The notes below the pieces were generated by a model. It was not told the origin of the DNA, did no database searches, and was given only the letters and a program-made list of their open reading frames with translations. Of a stretch of DNA of 64,000 nt, positions 12,254-23,260 are shown piece by piece. Within the stretch, counting starts at the first letter, position 1. Each line of letters begins with the position of its first letter. The stretch is from Voacanga thouarsii (lineage: Eukaryota > Streptophyta > Magnoliopsida > Gentianales > Apocynaceae). A program made the position numbers and the translations under genes. The stretch spans positions 2,733,001 through 2,797,000 of the forward strand of contig JANUWF010001481.1 in NCBI GenBank assembly GCA_026120185.1, read 5' to 3'.

Positions 12254-12989
12254 GTTAATTCTAGCACGAATATAATAGTACTTGTATCTAGAACCTACTA
12301 CTCTAGATGTGTATCAATTGGAATTGTTTCCAATACACAGTCGCCTTGGCCAAGGACTTCTCGAGTAGTAATTCCTACAAGTGGCCATGAGATATTAGCC
12401 TCTACTATTAGGAGTGGTAAAACCTTTATTAACCTTCTCAACTACTTTCATTTACCTCACAATGTACCCAATATCCATCCCTTAGGTGGCCCTCGATCTG
12501 ACTTCAGAGATTAGAATCAAAACACAATGCTCAGCAAACAAAGTACCTTAGAGTTCTCAAGTCTAAGGATATTTGCACGTTTACTATATTAAGATTATAT
12601 CACTGGCACTAAATAGTTATTCATGTGATTATCTCATAGCTAGGTCATCCAATGTACTTATTCTATTAACAAGTATCCACATGTTACTATTGAGTATCTT
12701 AATACTCACGAATATGAGAAATACCGCCTGATCAAATCAAGAAGTCTAACACATGCTAGTCTTAATGCATTAATGATGTCCTATCTCATTAATACTATGA
12801 CTAGGGACTATTTAAGTACTAACACTATACAGTATAGTAGGAATCTCATATCATGATCTCTATCCGAATTTCCTTAACACAGTGTTGTATTAGGGACTTT
12901 ATCTAACAATTATTATACACAAAAGTAAACAAAAGATACTGTAAGATAAATAATGCCTTTTATTAAAACAAAATATGTCATATACAATG

Positions 12990-13475
12990 TAAACAGGTAT
13001 ACTGATGCCATTTTTCAATCTGACAAAGATAATTTCAAATCACAATCTGGCTATGTGTTTACGTTATGCGGAGAGGCAATAAGTTGGAAAAGATCCAAAC
13101 AAGAGACTATTGACAACTCTACGATAGAAGCTGAGTACATAGCCGCTTCTGAAGTAGCTAAGGAGGCCGTTTGGATCAAGAAGTTCGTGACGGAACTGGG
13201 TGTAGTTCCTAGTGTTATTGGTCCAATATCTCTGTATTGTGATAACAATGGAGCTATTGCAAAAGCAAAGGAGCCGCGGTCTCATCAACGATCTAAACAC
13301 GTACTACGACGCTATCATCTGATCTGGGAGATCATAGATAGGAATGATGTAAAGATAGAGAGAGTTTCCACGGATGAGAACATAGCTGACTCACTTACAA
13401 AATCACTATCCCAAAAGAAATATGATAGGCATGTTGAGTCATTCGGTATTAGATACATGAATGATTGCCTCTAGG
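12990..13475 (+). pseudogene. inverted duplicate of B's RNase H inside its own 3' LTR
   Basis: The frame 12953-13474 reads through LTR sequence into a copia RNase H C-terminal half on the plus strand. Recognisable pieces are EAEYIAASEVAKEAVW, ISLYCDNNGAIAKAKEPRS, STDENIADSLTKSL and YMNDCL. The same coding segment is present in reverse at 13504 to about 13989. The two arms (about 486 bp each) face each other across 28 bp that hold the LTR start and polypurine tract. By eye the arms differ at about 9% over a 130 bp sample, similar to the LTR pair, so the duplication seems about as old as the insertion. It is a mutational product, not a separate gene. Confidence 0.9.
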
Positions 13476-13489
13476 GCATAACACTAACA

Positions 13490-13502
13490 AACTCCCACTT
13501 GC
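13490..13502 (-). other. polypurine tract of copia B
   Basis: On the minus strand GCAAGTGGGAGTT directly precedes the LTR start TGTTAGTG. The same tract type (CAAGTGGGAGAT) ends C1's internal region. Confidence 0.85.
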
Positions 13503-13503
13503 A

Positions 13504-14430
13504 CTAGAGCCAATCATTCATGTATCTAATATCGAATGACTCAACATGCTTATCATGTTTCTTTTGGGATAGTGCTTTTGTTAGCGGGTCAGCTATGTTC
13601 TCATCCGTGGGAACTCTCTTCATCTTTACATAATTCCTATCTATGATTTCCCAGATCAGATGATAGCGTCGCAGTACGTGTTTGGATCGTTGGTGAGACC
13701 GTGGCTCCTTTGCTTGTGCAATGGCTCCGTTGTTGTCACAATACAGAGATATTGGACCAACAATGCTAGGAACTACACCCAGTTCCGTCACGAACTTCTT
13801 GATCTAAACGGCCTCTTTAGCTGCTTCAGAAGCGGCTATGTACTCAGCTTCTATCGTAGAGTCATCAATAATCTCTTGTTTGGATCTCTTCCAACTTATT
13901 GCCCCTCTGTACAACGTAAACACATAGCTAGATTGTGATTTGAAATTATCTTTGTCAGATTGAAAACTGGTATCAGTATGCCTATTTATTTTCAAATCAC
14001 CTTCTCCATATACTACGCACATATCCTTAGTCCTTTAAAAGTACTTAAGGAAATTTTTTACAGCCGCCCAATGACCCTCACCAGGGTTAGATTGGTATCT
14101 GCTCGACAAATTGAGAGCACAATATACATCGGGCCTTGTACATATCATAGTGTACATGATAGATTCAACTACCGAAGCATATGGAATGTTACTCATGTGA
14201 TCCCTTTCAACTTGTGTCTTGGGAGATATCGACTTTGAAAGGCTTACACTATGTGACAAGGGTAAGAATCCTTTTTTGGATTGATCTATGCTAAACCTCT
14301 TTAGCACTTTATCTATGTATGTAAACTGCGAAAGACCTAGGAACCTTTTAGATTTATTTCTATAGATCTTTATTCCAAGAATATAGGTTGTTTCCCCAAG
14401 GTCATTCATGGAGAATTTTTTGGACAACTA
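13504..14430 (-). pseudogene. RNase H and end of RT of copia B
   Basis: Reading down from 14427, the frame has FSMNDLGETTYILGIKIYR, then DKVLKRFSIDQSKKGFLPLS, then CTRPDVYCALNLSSRYQSNPGEGHW, the well-known copia RT-RNaseH connection. 13804-14022 continues with RNase H (DNFKSQSSYVFTLYRGAISW, EAEYIAASEAAKEAV). 13504-13791 is the last part with SLYCDNNGAIAQAKEPRS, TDENIADPLTKAL and the terminal YMNDWL. Only a few frame breaks occur, making this the best-preserved copia coding piece in the window. RNase H removes RNA from the RNA-DNA hybrid during cDNA synthesis. Confidence 0.9.
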
Positions 14431-15400
14431 AACTTAAACTATTTGCAAGACAGGTATATTGTTTCCTATTAACAATATGACATCTATATAAAGCAATAAG
14501 AAAACGATTGCACTCCCACTGACCTTCTTGTAGACATAAGCTTCATCCATGTTTTGAATGAAACTAAACTCTTTGATTGTTTCATCAAAACAGATGTTCC
14601 AACTCCTAGAAGCTTGCTTAAGTCCATAATTGGACTATTGCAGCTTACACACCTTTGTGCTATCATTGGATGTGAAACCCTCAGGTTGTGTCATATACAC
14701 TTCCTCAATCAGATTTTTGTTTAGAAAAGCTGTTTTCATAGCCATTTACCAAATCTTATAATCATAATAGCAGCAATGGCTAGGAGTATCCTGATGGATT
14801 TTAACCTGGCTACTGGCGAAATGGTTTCGTCATAGTTAATACTATGTTGTTGACAATAACCCTTCCCCACTAGTCGTGCGTTATAGGTAACTACGTTACC
14901 ATCCATGTCCGTATTCTTCTTGAAAACCTATTTGCACTCAATAAGTTTAATTCCTTTGGGTAGATCAACCAAAGTCCATACTTGGTTGTCGTACATGGAA
15001 TCCATTGCTGACTTCATTGCCTCAAGCCATTTGCCAGATTCTGAACTGTTCAGAACATCCTTATAGGTCTTAGGCTCATTTTTATCTATGAGCAATACGT
15101 CATTGTGGTCACTAATGAGAAATCTATATCTCTCAGGTGCCACACGTATCCTACTAGACCTACAAGGTTCTTGTGTAGTAGAAGGTTCATCTATTCTCTC
15201 AATAGATGTGGGATCAGACAGTTGATCCTTGTTTGTTTGATCTTCATAAACTTCACTAAGTTCAATTTTACTCCCACTGTCCCCTTTGAGCATGTGCTCA
15301 TTCTCTAAGAAGTTGGCATGCTTCGAAACAAACACTTTGTTTTTAGAGGGTAGGTAGAAGTAATATCCAAAAGATTCTTTCGGATATCCCACAAACAAAC
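14430..15400 (-). pseudogene. RT (N-terminal and catalytic part) of copia B
   Basis: 14928-15398 begins with the linker typical of copia (MFVGYPKESFGYYFYLPSKN, then PCRSSRIRVAPERY) and reaches ESGKWLEAMKSAMDSMYDNQ and VWTLVDLPKGIKLI, the RT start. The frame then breaks several times. The catalytic block near 14470-14500 reads YIDVILLIGN where active copia RT has YVDDILLIGN, so the second catalytic Asp is Val. The enzyme is inactive. Confidence 0.88.
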
Positions 15401-16022
15401 ACTTGTCAGATTTAGATCAAGTTTGTCTAGCTGTGGCCTTTTGACAAAGGCAGGTCAACCCTGTAATTGCAAGTGAGATAACTTTGGTTTCTTACCAAAG
15501 AACATCTCAAATGAGGTAGAATTAACCGATTTTGTCGGAACTCTGTTCAGTATATAAACAGAAGTCTCTAGTGCATACCCCCAAAACGATTTTGGTAGGT
15601 TTGCAGAAGCCATCTTGGTTTTTACCATGTCTAGAAGGGTTCGATCCCTTCTCTCAGATACACCATTATGTTGAGGTATATGTGGTAGAGTCCATTGAGA
15701 TAATATCCCATCATCTCTAAGATAACTCAGAAACTCTTGGCTCAAGCATTCTCCTCCTCAATCAGATCTTAAAGTCTTAATACTTTTGCCAAGTTATTTC
15801 TCTATTTCATTCTTGAACTTATCAAAGGTCTCAGATTTGTATTTCATTAAATATAAATACTCGTATCGTGAGAAATCATCGATAAAGGTTATGAAATAGT
15901 TACAACCTCCTCTTGCTTGTATTAACATTGTGCCATATACATCAGAATGTATGAGTTCTAATAACTCTTTGTCTCGTTCTCCTTTTCCTAAAAAGGAGTT
16001 TTAGCCATTTTACCTAGTAAAC
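15400..16022 (-). pseudogene. integrase of copia B
   Basis: Reading down from 16022, a frame gives LLGKMAKTPF, then HSDVYGTML (first catalytic Asp), YFITFIDDFSRYEYLYLMK and KFKNEIEK. Near 15755-15770 the second block is SD followed by a stop (normally SDRGGE), a CGA-to-TGA type change. 15455-15745 is open and has PHIPQHNGVSERRDRTLLDM with the catalytic Glu intact, then FWGYALETSVYILNRVPTKS. The solo LTR b cuts the protein just before LLGKM; the other side is at 19513. Confidence 0.88.
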
Positions 16023-19000
16023 TGTTAGGTATCTCATGCATATCATATATGGCACACCGGAAAAATAATAAGATACCATCCCAAGATCCATATACATGTG
16101 GAAAACAAGATATAAAGAGAACAAATGTAATGGTTTTACCTTTCTTTAAGCGTCTGAAAAACAAAAAATTTTTCTTTCTCATCTGAGGCAGTTGTGGCAC
16201 GATCCAGTAATCCCTATGATCAAACACCACGAGAGTTGAATGTCCAACCACTACAATCAAAGTGTGTGATTATCTCTAACAGAAATCCACATAGAGGATT
16301 ACACTCAAGCACTAAGATTTTCTGTGCTAGTAAAAAAAAAAAAGAATGGCGGCTAGGGTTTTAGAGAAGAACAATGAGAGAGAGAGAGAGAAAGAAAGGA
16401 GTCGCATATCCCTAGGGTTTTGGAGTTGTTTTTCGTGTGTTCTCCAACCAGCAGGAATCGTGCATATACCCATATATTAGCCAAAAATCTCCTACTGAAA
16501 ATACTCCATCTAAGAATTCTAAAATAGTTGGAATTCCATAATTGTAATTGCAAATATCAAGTTCTCACAATTACAATTTAGATCATAAATTATAACTAAT
16601 TATAATTTGGCCACAATAACTTTTCTTTCTCACAATTAACCCTACTATGTTATCAAATAACATCTTAAATATATAATCCTCTATCGTGTGTGACCTATTA
16701 GGTTTTCCAGTCAATTGGTAGCAAACATGAATTAATTCAAACGTCTTTGAGATTAATAATCCAGAATTAATTAGAATTAATCATATTAATTTTAATATGG
16801 ATTGATTTATTAATTCATCAATTAATAAACACATATTCCCAGATCATGAGCGGTATCTAGCAACGCATCATGACCACCCAAGAGTCCAGGAAGTCAAGTG
16901 GCTTGACATGAACCCTTCAATAACAAACTACAGTACAATTAACTACTTTCACCATACACTATCTCATTCAATTTGGAGTACGGAATTAGTGCCAACTCCC
17001 TCTAGAATATATTAATTCTGGCTCGAATATAATAGTATTTGTACCAGGAACCCACTACTCTAGATGTGGATCAATTGTAACTGTTTCCAATACATAGTCG
17101 CCATGGCCAAGGACTTCTTCAGTAGTAATTCCTACAAGTGGCCGTGAGATATTCGCCCATACTATTAGGAATGGTAAATCCTTTATTGATCCTCTGAACT
17201 ACTTTCGTTTACCTTATAATGTACCCAATATCCATCCCATAGGCGGCCCTCAATCTGGCTCCAGAGATTGGAATCAAAGTACAATGCTCAGCAAACAAAG
17301 TACCTTCGAGATCTCAAGTCTAAGGATACTTGCACGTTTATTTTATTGAGATTATGTCACTAGCACTAAATAGTTATCCATGTGATTATCTAATAGATAG
17401 GTCATCTAATGAACTTGTTCTATTAACAAGCATCCACGTATTAACTTTTAGTATCTCAATACTCACGGATATGAGATGTTGGGTATCTCAGGCTCGTTTC
17501 CTATGTGGCGCAGCAGAAAATAAATGAGATACCATCCCAGGACCCGCCTATGTGTGGAAAACAAGACATAAAGATCATAAAGGTAGCAACTTTTTACCTT
17601 TATTTGATCGTCCGAAGAACAAAATTTCTTCTTCAAGTAGAGGCATGATCCAGCAATCCTCGTGATCAACCTCCACGTGAGTTAAACGTCTAACCGCTAT
17701 AATCACAGTGTGTGATTATCTCTAACAGCAATCCACACAGAGGAATACTCGAGCACCAAACTTTCCTGTACTGGCAGAAACAAGATTGTGGCTAGGGTTG
17801 TTTCTCAAGACAATCGAGAGAGATAGAGAGAAGAGAAGGTTGAGTGTTGCTCGTTTTTTGTGTGTCACTCTACAGCTAGGGTTTCGTGTGTCTTGTTAAT
17901 ATGTCACACGGAATTTTTCTTCCCAAAACTGAGAATTCTAATTCTATTAGAATTTCCTAATTGTAATTAGTAACATCATGTTCTCACAATTATAACTTGG
18001 ACCACAAATTATAACTAATTATAATTTGTCCACAATAACTTCTCTTTCTCTCAATTAACCCCACTATGTTATCAAAAAACATCTTGAGTATATAATTATC
18101 TATTATGTGTGACCTATTAGGTTTCCCAGTCAATTGGTAGAGAACATGAATTAATCCAAACGTCTTTGAGATTAATAATCCATAATTAATTAGAATTAAT
18201 CCTATTAATTCTAATTAGGATTGGTTTATTAATTCATCAATTAATAAACCCATATTCCCAGACTATGAGCGGTATCTAGCAATACATCATGACCACCCAA
18301 GAGTCCAGGAAGTCAATTAGCTTGACATGAACCATTCAATAACAAACTACAGTGCAATTAACTACTTTCACCATACAATATCTCATTCAATTTGGAGTAC
18401 GGAATTAGTGCCAACTCCCTCTAGAATATATTAATTCTAGCTCGAATATAACAGTACTTGTACCAGGAACCCACTATTCTAGATGCGTATCAATTGAAAC
18501 TATTTCCAATACACAATCGCCTTGGCCATGAACTTTCCAAGTAGTAATTCCTACAAGTGGCCCTGAGATATTCGCCTCTACTATTAGGAGTGGTGAATCC
18601 TTTATTGACCTTCTCAACTACTTTCGTTTACCTCACAATGTACCCAATATCCATCCCATAGGCGACCCTCGATTAAGCTCCAGAGATTGGAATCAAAGTA
18701 CAATGCTTAGCAAACAAAGTACCTTGGAGATCTCATGTTTAAGGATACTTGCACGTTAGCTATATTGAGATTATATCACTGGCACTAAATAGTTATCCAT
18801 GTGATTATCTCAAAGCTAGGTCATCCAATGAACTTGTTCCATTAACAAGCATCTATGTGTTAACTTTGAGTATGTCAATACTCACGATTATGAGAACCAC
18901 CGCCTAATCAAATCAGGAAGTCTAACACATGATAGTCTTATCGCATTAATGATGTCTTGTCTCATTAATACTATGACTAGGGACTATTTAAGTACTAACA

Positions 19001-19507
19001 CCATCTAGTGTAGTAGGAATCTCATATCATGATCTCTATCATGATTTCCTTAACACGGTGTTGTATTAGGGACTTTATTGAACAGTTATATTACTTAAAA
19101 GTAAACAAAAGAAACTGTAAGATAAATAATGCCTTTTATTAAAATAAAGTGTGCCATATACAATGTACAAATGATTGCCTCTATGGCATAATACTAACAT
19201 GAGAAACACCGTCTGATCAAATTAGGAAGTCTACACATGCTAGTCTTAACGCATTAATGCTGTCATATCTCATTAATACTACGACTAGGGACTACTTAAG
19301 TATTAACACTATACATTATAGTAGGAATCTCACATCATGATCTCTATCATGATTTCTTGAACACAGTATTGTACTAGGGAGTTTATCTAACAATTACATT
19401 ACACAAAAGTAAACAAAAGAAACTGTAAGATAAATAATGCCTTTTATTGAAATAAAATGTGTCATATACAACGCACAAGTGATTGCCTCTAGGGCTTAAT
19501 ATTAACA
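16023..19507 (-). mobile_element. solo copia LTR b, in pol of B
   Basis: TAAAC at 16018-16022 and 19508-19512 is a perfect target-site duplication. The LTR itself is 16023-17476 plus 19205-19507 (about 1757 bp), minus strand (TGTTAATATTAAGCCC... to ...GATACCTAACA). No internal region is present, so it is a solo LTR left by LTR-LTR recombination. It splits copia B between GAG-pre-integrase and IN and is itself split by solo LTR c. Confidence 0.93.
17477..19199 (-). mobile_element. solo copia LTR c, inside LTR b
   Basis: TGAGA at 17472-17476 and 19200-19204 is a perfect duplication. The LTR is 1723 bp, reading TGTTAGTATTATGCCAT... on the minus strand and ending ...GATACCCAACA. It is close to solo LTR d (26717-28431), with the same 'GGCTCGT' block near its end, and more distant from b. 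No coding sequence. Confidence 0.95.
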
Positions 19508-19512
19508 TAAAC

Positions 19513-19915
19513 AAGACTCGCATGTGTCATATAATTCATAATCAAATGACCCAGAGTCACCAAACTTGTGAAACTTAGAAATACGATTTTCGTTTACATA
19601 GCCTTAAAGACAATGCCATAAGTAAGAGGTGTTAGAGTTTTCTATTTTAGGTTTCTTATTGTTTATATTGAGAATTGGATTATCCAAATCTATAACATAT
19701 AAACCATTAACCAGAGTTGCTGAACCATAATGAATATCATTCAATGAAAAAGAACAACATTTATTCTTAAATATCAAATGAAATCCATTTAAGTCTAAAC
19801 ATGCAACTAAGATAATGTTTTTCATTAGAACTGGTCCATAATAACAGTTTTGTAATTCTAAAATTAATCCCGAAGGCAGGTTTGGAAAAAATAAAATTAT
19901 TTGTCTCAAAACTAA
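19513..19915 (-). pseudogene. protease C-terminus and GAG-pre-integrase of copia B
   Basis: The frame 19604-19909 on the minus strand has NLPSGLILELQNCYYGPVLM, VACLDLNGFHLIFKNKCCSF and YGSATLVNGLYVIDL, which are the end of the copia protease and the start of the GAG-pre-integrase domain. It continues in another frame to 19513 with ISKFHKFGDSGSFDYELYD and CESCL, the zinc-binding lead-in to integrase. It joins in frame to 16022 once b and one TAAAC are removed. The active-site half of PR and all of gag are missing upstream. Confidence 0.88.
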
Positions 19916-20904
19916 TTTTTGAGAAAATTCTTTTGGGTCCCGTCTCTGGTAACGAAAACGGCGGTCCCACCGGCCGGTTAGTAGGTAGGGTCAAGGGGGC
20001 AGCGCCCTTTGAAAGAAAAATTTTTATTTTTCCACTTCTCATCAAATGAGATTTTTTCCTTTAAAAATTCTATTTTAGAAAATTTATTAATTTCTAAAAT
20101 GGCTGGAATGTCGCGGAACAGAACAGAAGCGGCCCCGGTTAGGAGCTCGAGGTGACGCCGGCTGCAGTCTAGTTTTATAAACTTTTTCAAAAATGATTTC
20201 TAGACATCGTAGAATAGCACAGAATTGGCGCCAGTTAGGAGCCAGAGCCGATGCCGACTGCAGTCTGGAAGAGTCCGCGTTTTTTAAAAATTTTTCCAGA
20301 AACAATTTCTGGAGCCTTCATCTTCTACAACGGTTTAGTGAGAACAATTCTCTGCAGAATTTTTCTGTTTTGAAGCTCAAAACAGCAACCAATTTGTTAG
20401 TTTAAACAAAAACTAAATAGAAGATTAAATTCACAGGATGAAACGGAAGGCAACAAACATGTTCACAAAAGACGTTTTTCCTGTGAAAAACCTGTAGCAC
20501 ATACAGAAAACAATTTTTGACAACTTTCGAAATATGATGTAACTATTACACCAACATATTGTGCTACGGACTCAACCCACAACAAATTCCAAATCTAGAA
20601 ACGTCCACAAACAGTTTTTCTGAATGAACCCAGAACCAGTGAAAGCCTTCTATATCAAGATGAAATCAATTTCCATCTAAACAAAACCAATACAAAAAAC
20701 TTTTCATAAGAACCCAGTCTCAAAAATAATTTCTTTATGACTCTTATCTTATGCACGAAACGTTTTCAGACATAGAAAATAAAGTCAACAGAAAACATGT
20801 TTCAGAGACATAATCGCACCATTGAAAACATTTTTCAGTCATAGAACATCCTTGGAATAATTCACATCAAAAATTTAAACCTATTAGAAAACACATTGTG
20901 GGAA
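19916..20904 (-). other. leader of copia B with GC-rich repeat units
   Basis: Between the truncated protease and the primer site there is no gag. 19935-20010 is GC-rich and reads GGGCGCTGCCCCCTTGACCC on the minus strand, a phrase typical of plant copia leaders. 20107-20200 and 20209-20305 are two diverged tandem units of about 100 bp, each with a GC-rich core (CGCCGGCTGCAGTCT / TGCCGACTGCAGTCT) and an AT-rich tail. Short open frames here follow the repeats and are not convincing genes. The rest (20305-20904) is AT-rich with nothing recognised. Confidence 0.6.
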
Positions 20905-20917
20905 GGCTCTAGTACCA
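20905..20917 (-). other. primer-binding site of copia B
   Basis: On the minus strand TGGTACTAGAGCC follows the 5' LTR end by one base and is a slightly decayed tRNA-iMet site (TGGTATCAGAGCC). Confidence 0.85.
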
Positions 20918-20918
20918 T

Positions 20919-21913
20919 TGATGGGATTTCTATATCATAATAATGATTACTGTGGTGAAAACTAAGAAATCTAAGCCCCAAGATCACAAGCATGTGATTT
21001 AAAATAGGTTTAACAAGGGACAAAGGTAACGGTTTTACCTTTCTTTGAGTGTCTGAAAAATAAAAATTTTCTTCTTCTTATCTGACGATTGTGGCGGGAT
21101 CTAGCAATCCTCTTGATGCCAATAGATCACAAACAGGTTGATTGTTGTGCCTTTATGATCATAGTACGCAAGCACCCCTAACAGTAGTCCACACAAATGA
21201 TCACTCTAAAGCACCAAGATGTTTCTGTGCTAGCAGAAACCAAAAAGCGGCTAGGGTTTATTGCAGAGAAACCACGAGACAGAGAGAGAAAAGAACAGAG
21301 CCGTGTGTGCCCTAGGTTTTTTCTTTGAAAAAAAGAAGTTGTTTCCGTGAATAGCCCAATCAAATTAGGTATTGTGCATATCTCACATATATCATGAAAA
21401 AACCTACTGAAAGCACTCCATCTGAGAATTCTAAAACAATTAGAATTGTCTAATTGTAATTGAAATCATCAAGTTCTCACAATAACAATTTGGCCCATAA
21501 ATTATAGCTAATTATAACTTGGCCACAACTTCTCTTTCTCGCACTAAACCCCATGTTATCAAAATAACATCTTTAGTATATAATCCTCTATTGTGTGAGA
21601 CATATTAGGTTTCCCAATCAATTGGTAGCGAATATGAATTAATTCAAACGTCTTTGAGATTAATAATCCATAATTATTTAGAATTAATCATATTAATTCA
21701 AATCAGGATTGGTTTATTAATTCATCAATTAATAAACCCATATTCCCATATCATGAGCAGTATCTAGCAACACATCATGACCACCCAAGAGTCCATGAAG
21801 TCAAGTGGCTTGACATGAACCCTTCAATAACAAACTACAGTGCAATTAACTCCCTTTTCACTATACAATATCTCATTCAGTCTAGAGTACAGAATTAGTG
21901 CCAACTCCCTCTA

Positions 21914-21947
<34 letters not shown>

Positions 21948-22496
21948 ATTCTAGCTCGAATATAATAGTATTTGTACCAGGAACCCACTACTCTAGATGT
22001 GTATCAATTGAAACTGTTTCCAATACACAGTCACCTTGGCTAAAGACTTCTCGAGTAGTAATTTCTACAAGTGGCCATAAGATATTCGCCCCTACTATTA
22101 GGAGTGGCGAATCCTTTATTGACCCTTTCAACTGCTTTCTTTTACCTCATAATGTACCCAATATCCATCCCATAGGCAGCCCTCAATTTAGCTCCAGAGA
22201 TTGGAATCAAAGTACAATGTACCCAATACTAGTCTTAACGCATTAATGATGTCCTATCTTATTAATACTATGACTAGGAACTATTTAAATACTAGCACTA
22301 TACAGTATAGTTGGAATCTCATATCATGATATCTATCCTGATTTTCTTAACACAGTGTTGTACCAGGGACTTTATCTAGCAGTTATTTTTCACAAAAGTA
22401 AACAAAAGATACTGTAAGATAAATAATGCCTTTTATTAAAATAAAATGTGTCATATACAATGTACAAATGATTGTCTATAGGGCATAGCACTAATA
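20919..22496 (-). repeat. 5' LTR of copia B
   Basis: It is 1578 bp, from TATTAGTGCTATGCCC (minus, 22496) to GAAATCCCATCA (20919). Compared with the 3' LTR it has lost about 235 bp near 22216-22228, where a short copy of upstream sequence (22151-22163) fills the joint. TA microsatellite at 21916-21945. Confidence 0.9.
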
Positions 22497-22501
22497 ATTA
22501 A

Positions 22502-22700
22502 GCCACAAGTAAGGGCTATGATAGTAGCTTCTTCCAGAACTAGGCCCAAAACGTTCAAGATAAAGAAGGGTAACGCAGTGCCCTAGCTAAGTCCCAACCC
22601 AAAGACAAACCCAAGGGCAAATGCTTCAAATATAAAAAGAAGGGACACTAGAAAAAAAAGTGTATAGATCTTTAAGCTAAGAAAACCCCACATGTAATAT
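22502..22700 (+). pseudogene. gag of copia C1, last part
   Basis: This continues the gag broken at 11202: KPQVRAMIVASSRTRPKTFK at the start, then a basic linker and, after a frame change, KGKCFKYKKKGH followed by a stop and KKKC. The latter is the CCHC zinc knuckle of copia gag with its second Cys changed to Tyr. Confidence 0.8.
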
Positions 22701-22722
22701 TTTCTGTCTAGAGTCTATATCA

Positions 22723-23260
22723 ATGGTTGGATTAACTTCCACTTGGATTGTTGATTCAGGAGCCATTGATCATATCTATAACTCTTTGCAGGGGTTTAGA
22801 AAGATGAAAATACTCCAGAAGGGGGAATATGTGCTACACATGGGAAATGAAGCACAGGTTTGGGCTCTTCCAGTAGAAGAACTGGAACTAGTCTTTGATT
22901 GTAATAGAATTGTAGTATTAAAGGATATTTTATTTGTTGCTAGTTTTAGACATAATTTGGTTTCAATTGCAAAATTAATAAATCAAGGATATTCTGTTTC
23001 TTTCTATTCTGGTATAACTATAAGTAGAAATAGAGAAGTTTTATGTACAATGCACATGTATGAAAACCTATTCTTCATTAATCTTATTAGCAATCAATTA
23101 AACAACGCTCAATATAAACCATTAGATAGGAAGAGAAAGACCAATGTCAATGACTCATATCTTTGGTATCTAAAGTTGGGTTACATTAATTTAATTAGGA
23201 TTCAGAAGTTAATCCATGATGGGCATTTGGGCTCATTGAGATTGGAAAGTTGGCCTTAGT
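22723..23260 (+). pseudogene. protease and GAG-pre-integrase of copia C1
   Basis: An open stretch of 178 codons. WIVDSGAIDHI near its start is the copia protease active site (Asp-Ser-Gly kept). VLKDILFVASFRHNLVSIAK is the protease end, and YLWYLKLGYINLIRIQKLI is the GAG-pre-integrase zinc region, with the usual His of 'W H.RLGH' changed to Tyr. It ends at a stop near 23257, and the reading continues in other frames into IN. This is the longest nearly clean piece of C1. Confidence 0.88.

Larger units (their letters stand above)
11203..13489 (-). repeat. 3' LTR of copia B, enlarged by an inverted duplication
   Basis: On the minus strand it starts TGTTAGTGTTATGCCC at 13489 and ends GAAATCCCGTCA at 11203. 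It is about 700 bp longer than the 5' LTR for two reasons: it contains an inverted copy of RNase H (12990-13475), and the 5' LTR has lost ~235 bp. Microsatellites: GA repeat at 11559-11588 and TA repeat at 12219-12247. Confidence 0.9.
11203..22496 (-). mobile_element. Ty1/copia element B, internally deleted, nested in gag of C1
   Basis: B is flanked by ATTAA at 11198-11202 and 22497-22501, a perfect 5 bp duplication. It is read on the minus strand: 5' LTR 20919-22496, primer site 20905-20917, leader, end of PR with the GAG-pre-integrase domain, IN, RT, RNase H, polypurine tract, 3' LTR 11203-13489. Solo LTRs b and c interrupt it between GAG-pre-integrase and IN. Gag and the catalytic half of protease are absent, so B was probably non-autonomous when it moved, or lost them by deletion later. 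By eye the LTRs differ at roughly 9% over a 150 bp sample. Confidence 0.92.

Noticed and set aside
12953..13474. A separate plus-strand copia element carrying RNase H
   Set aside because: It has no LTR or duplication of its own, and it mirrors 13504-13989 around the polypurine tract of B, so an inverted duplication explains it better.
20305..20900. A gag gene for copia B
   Set aside because: No gag phrase is visible in any minus-strand frame. The stretch is AT-rich leader next to the primer site.
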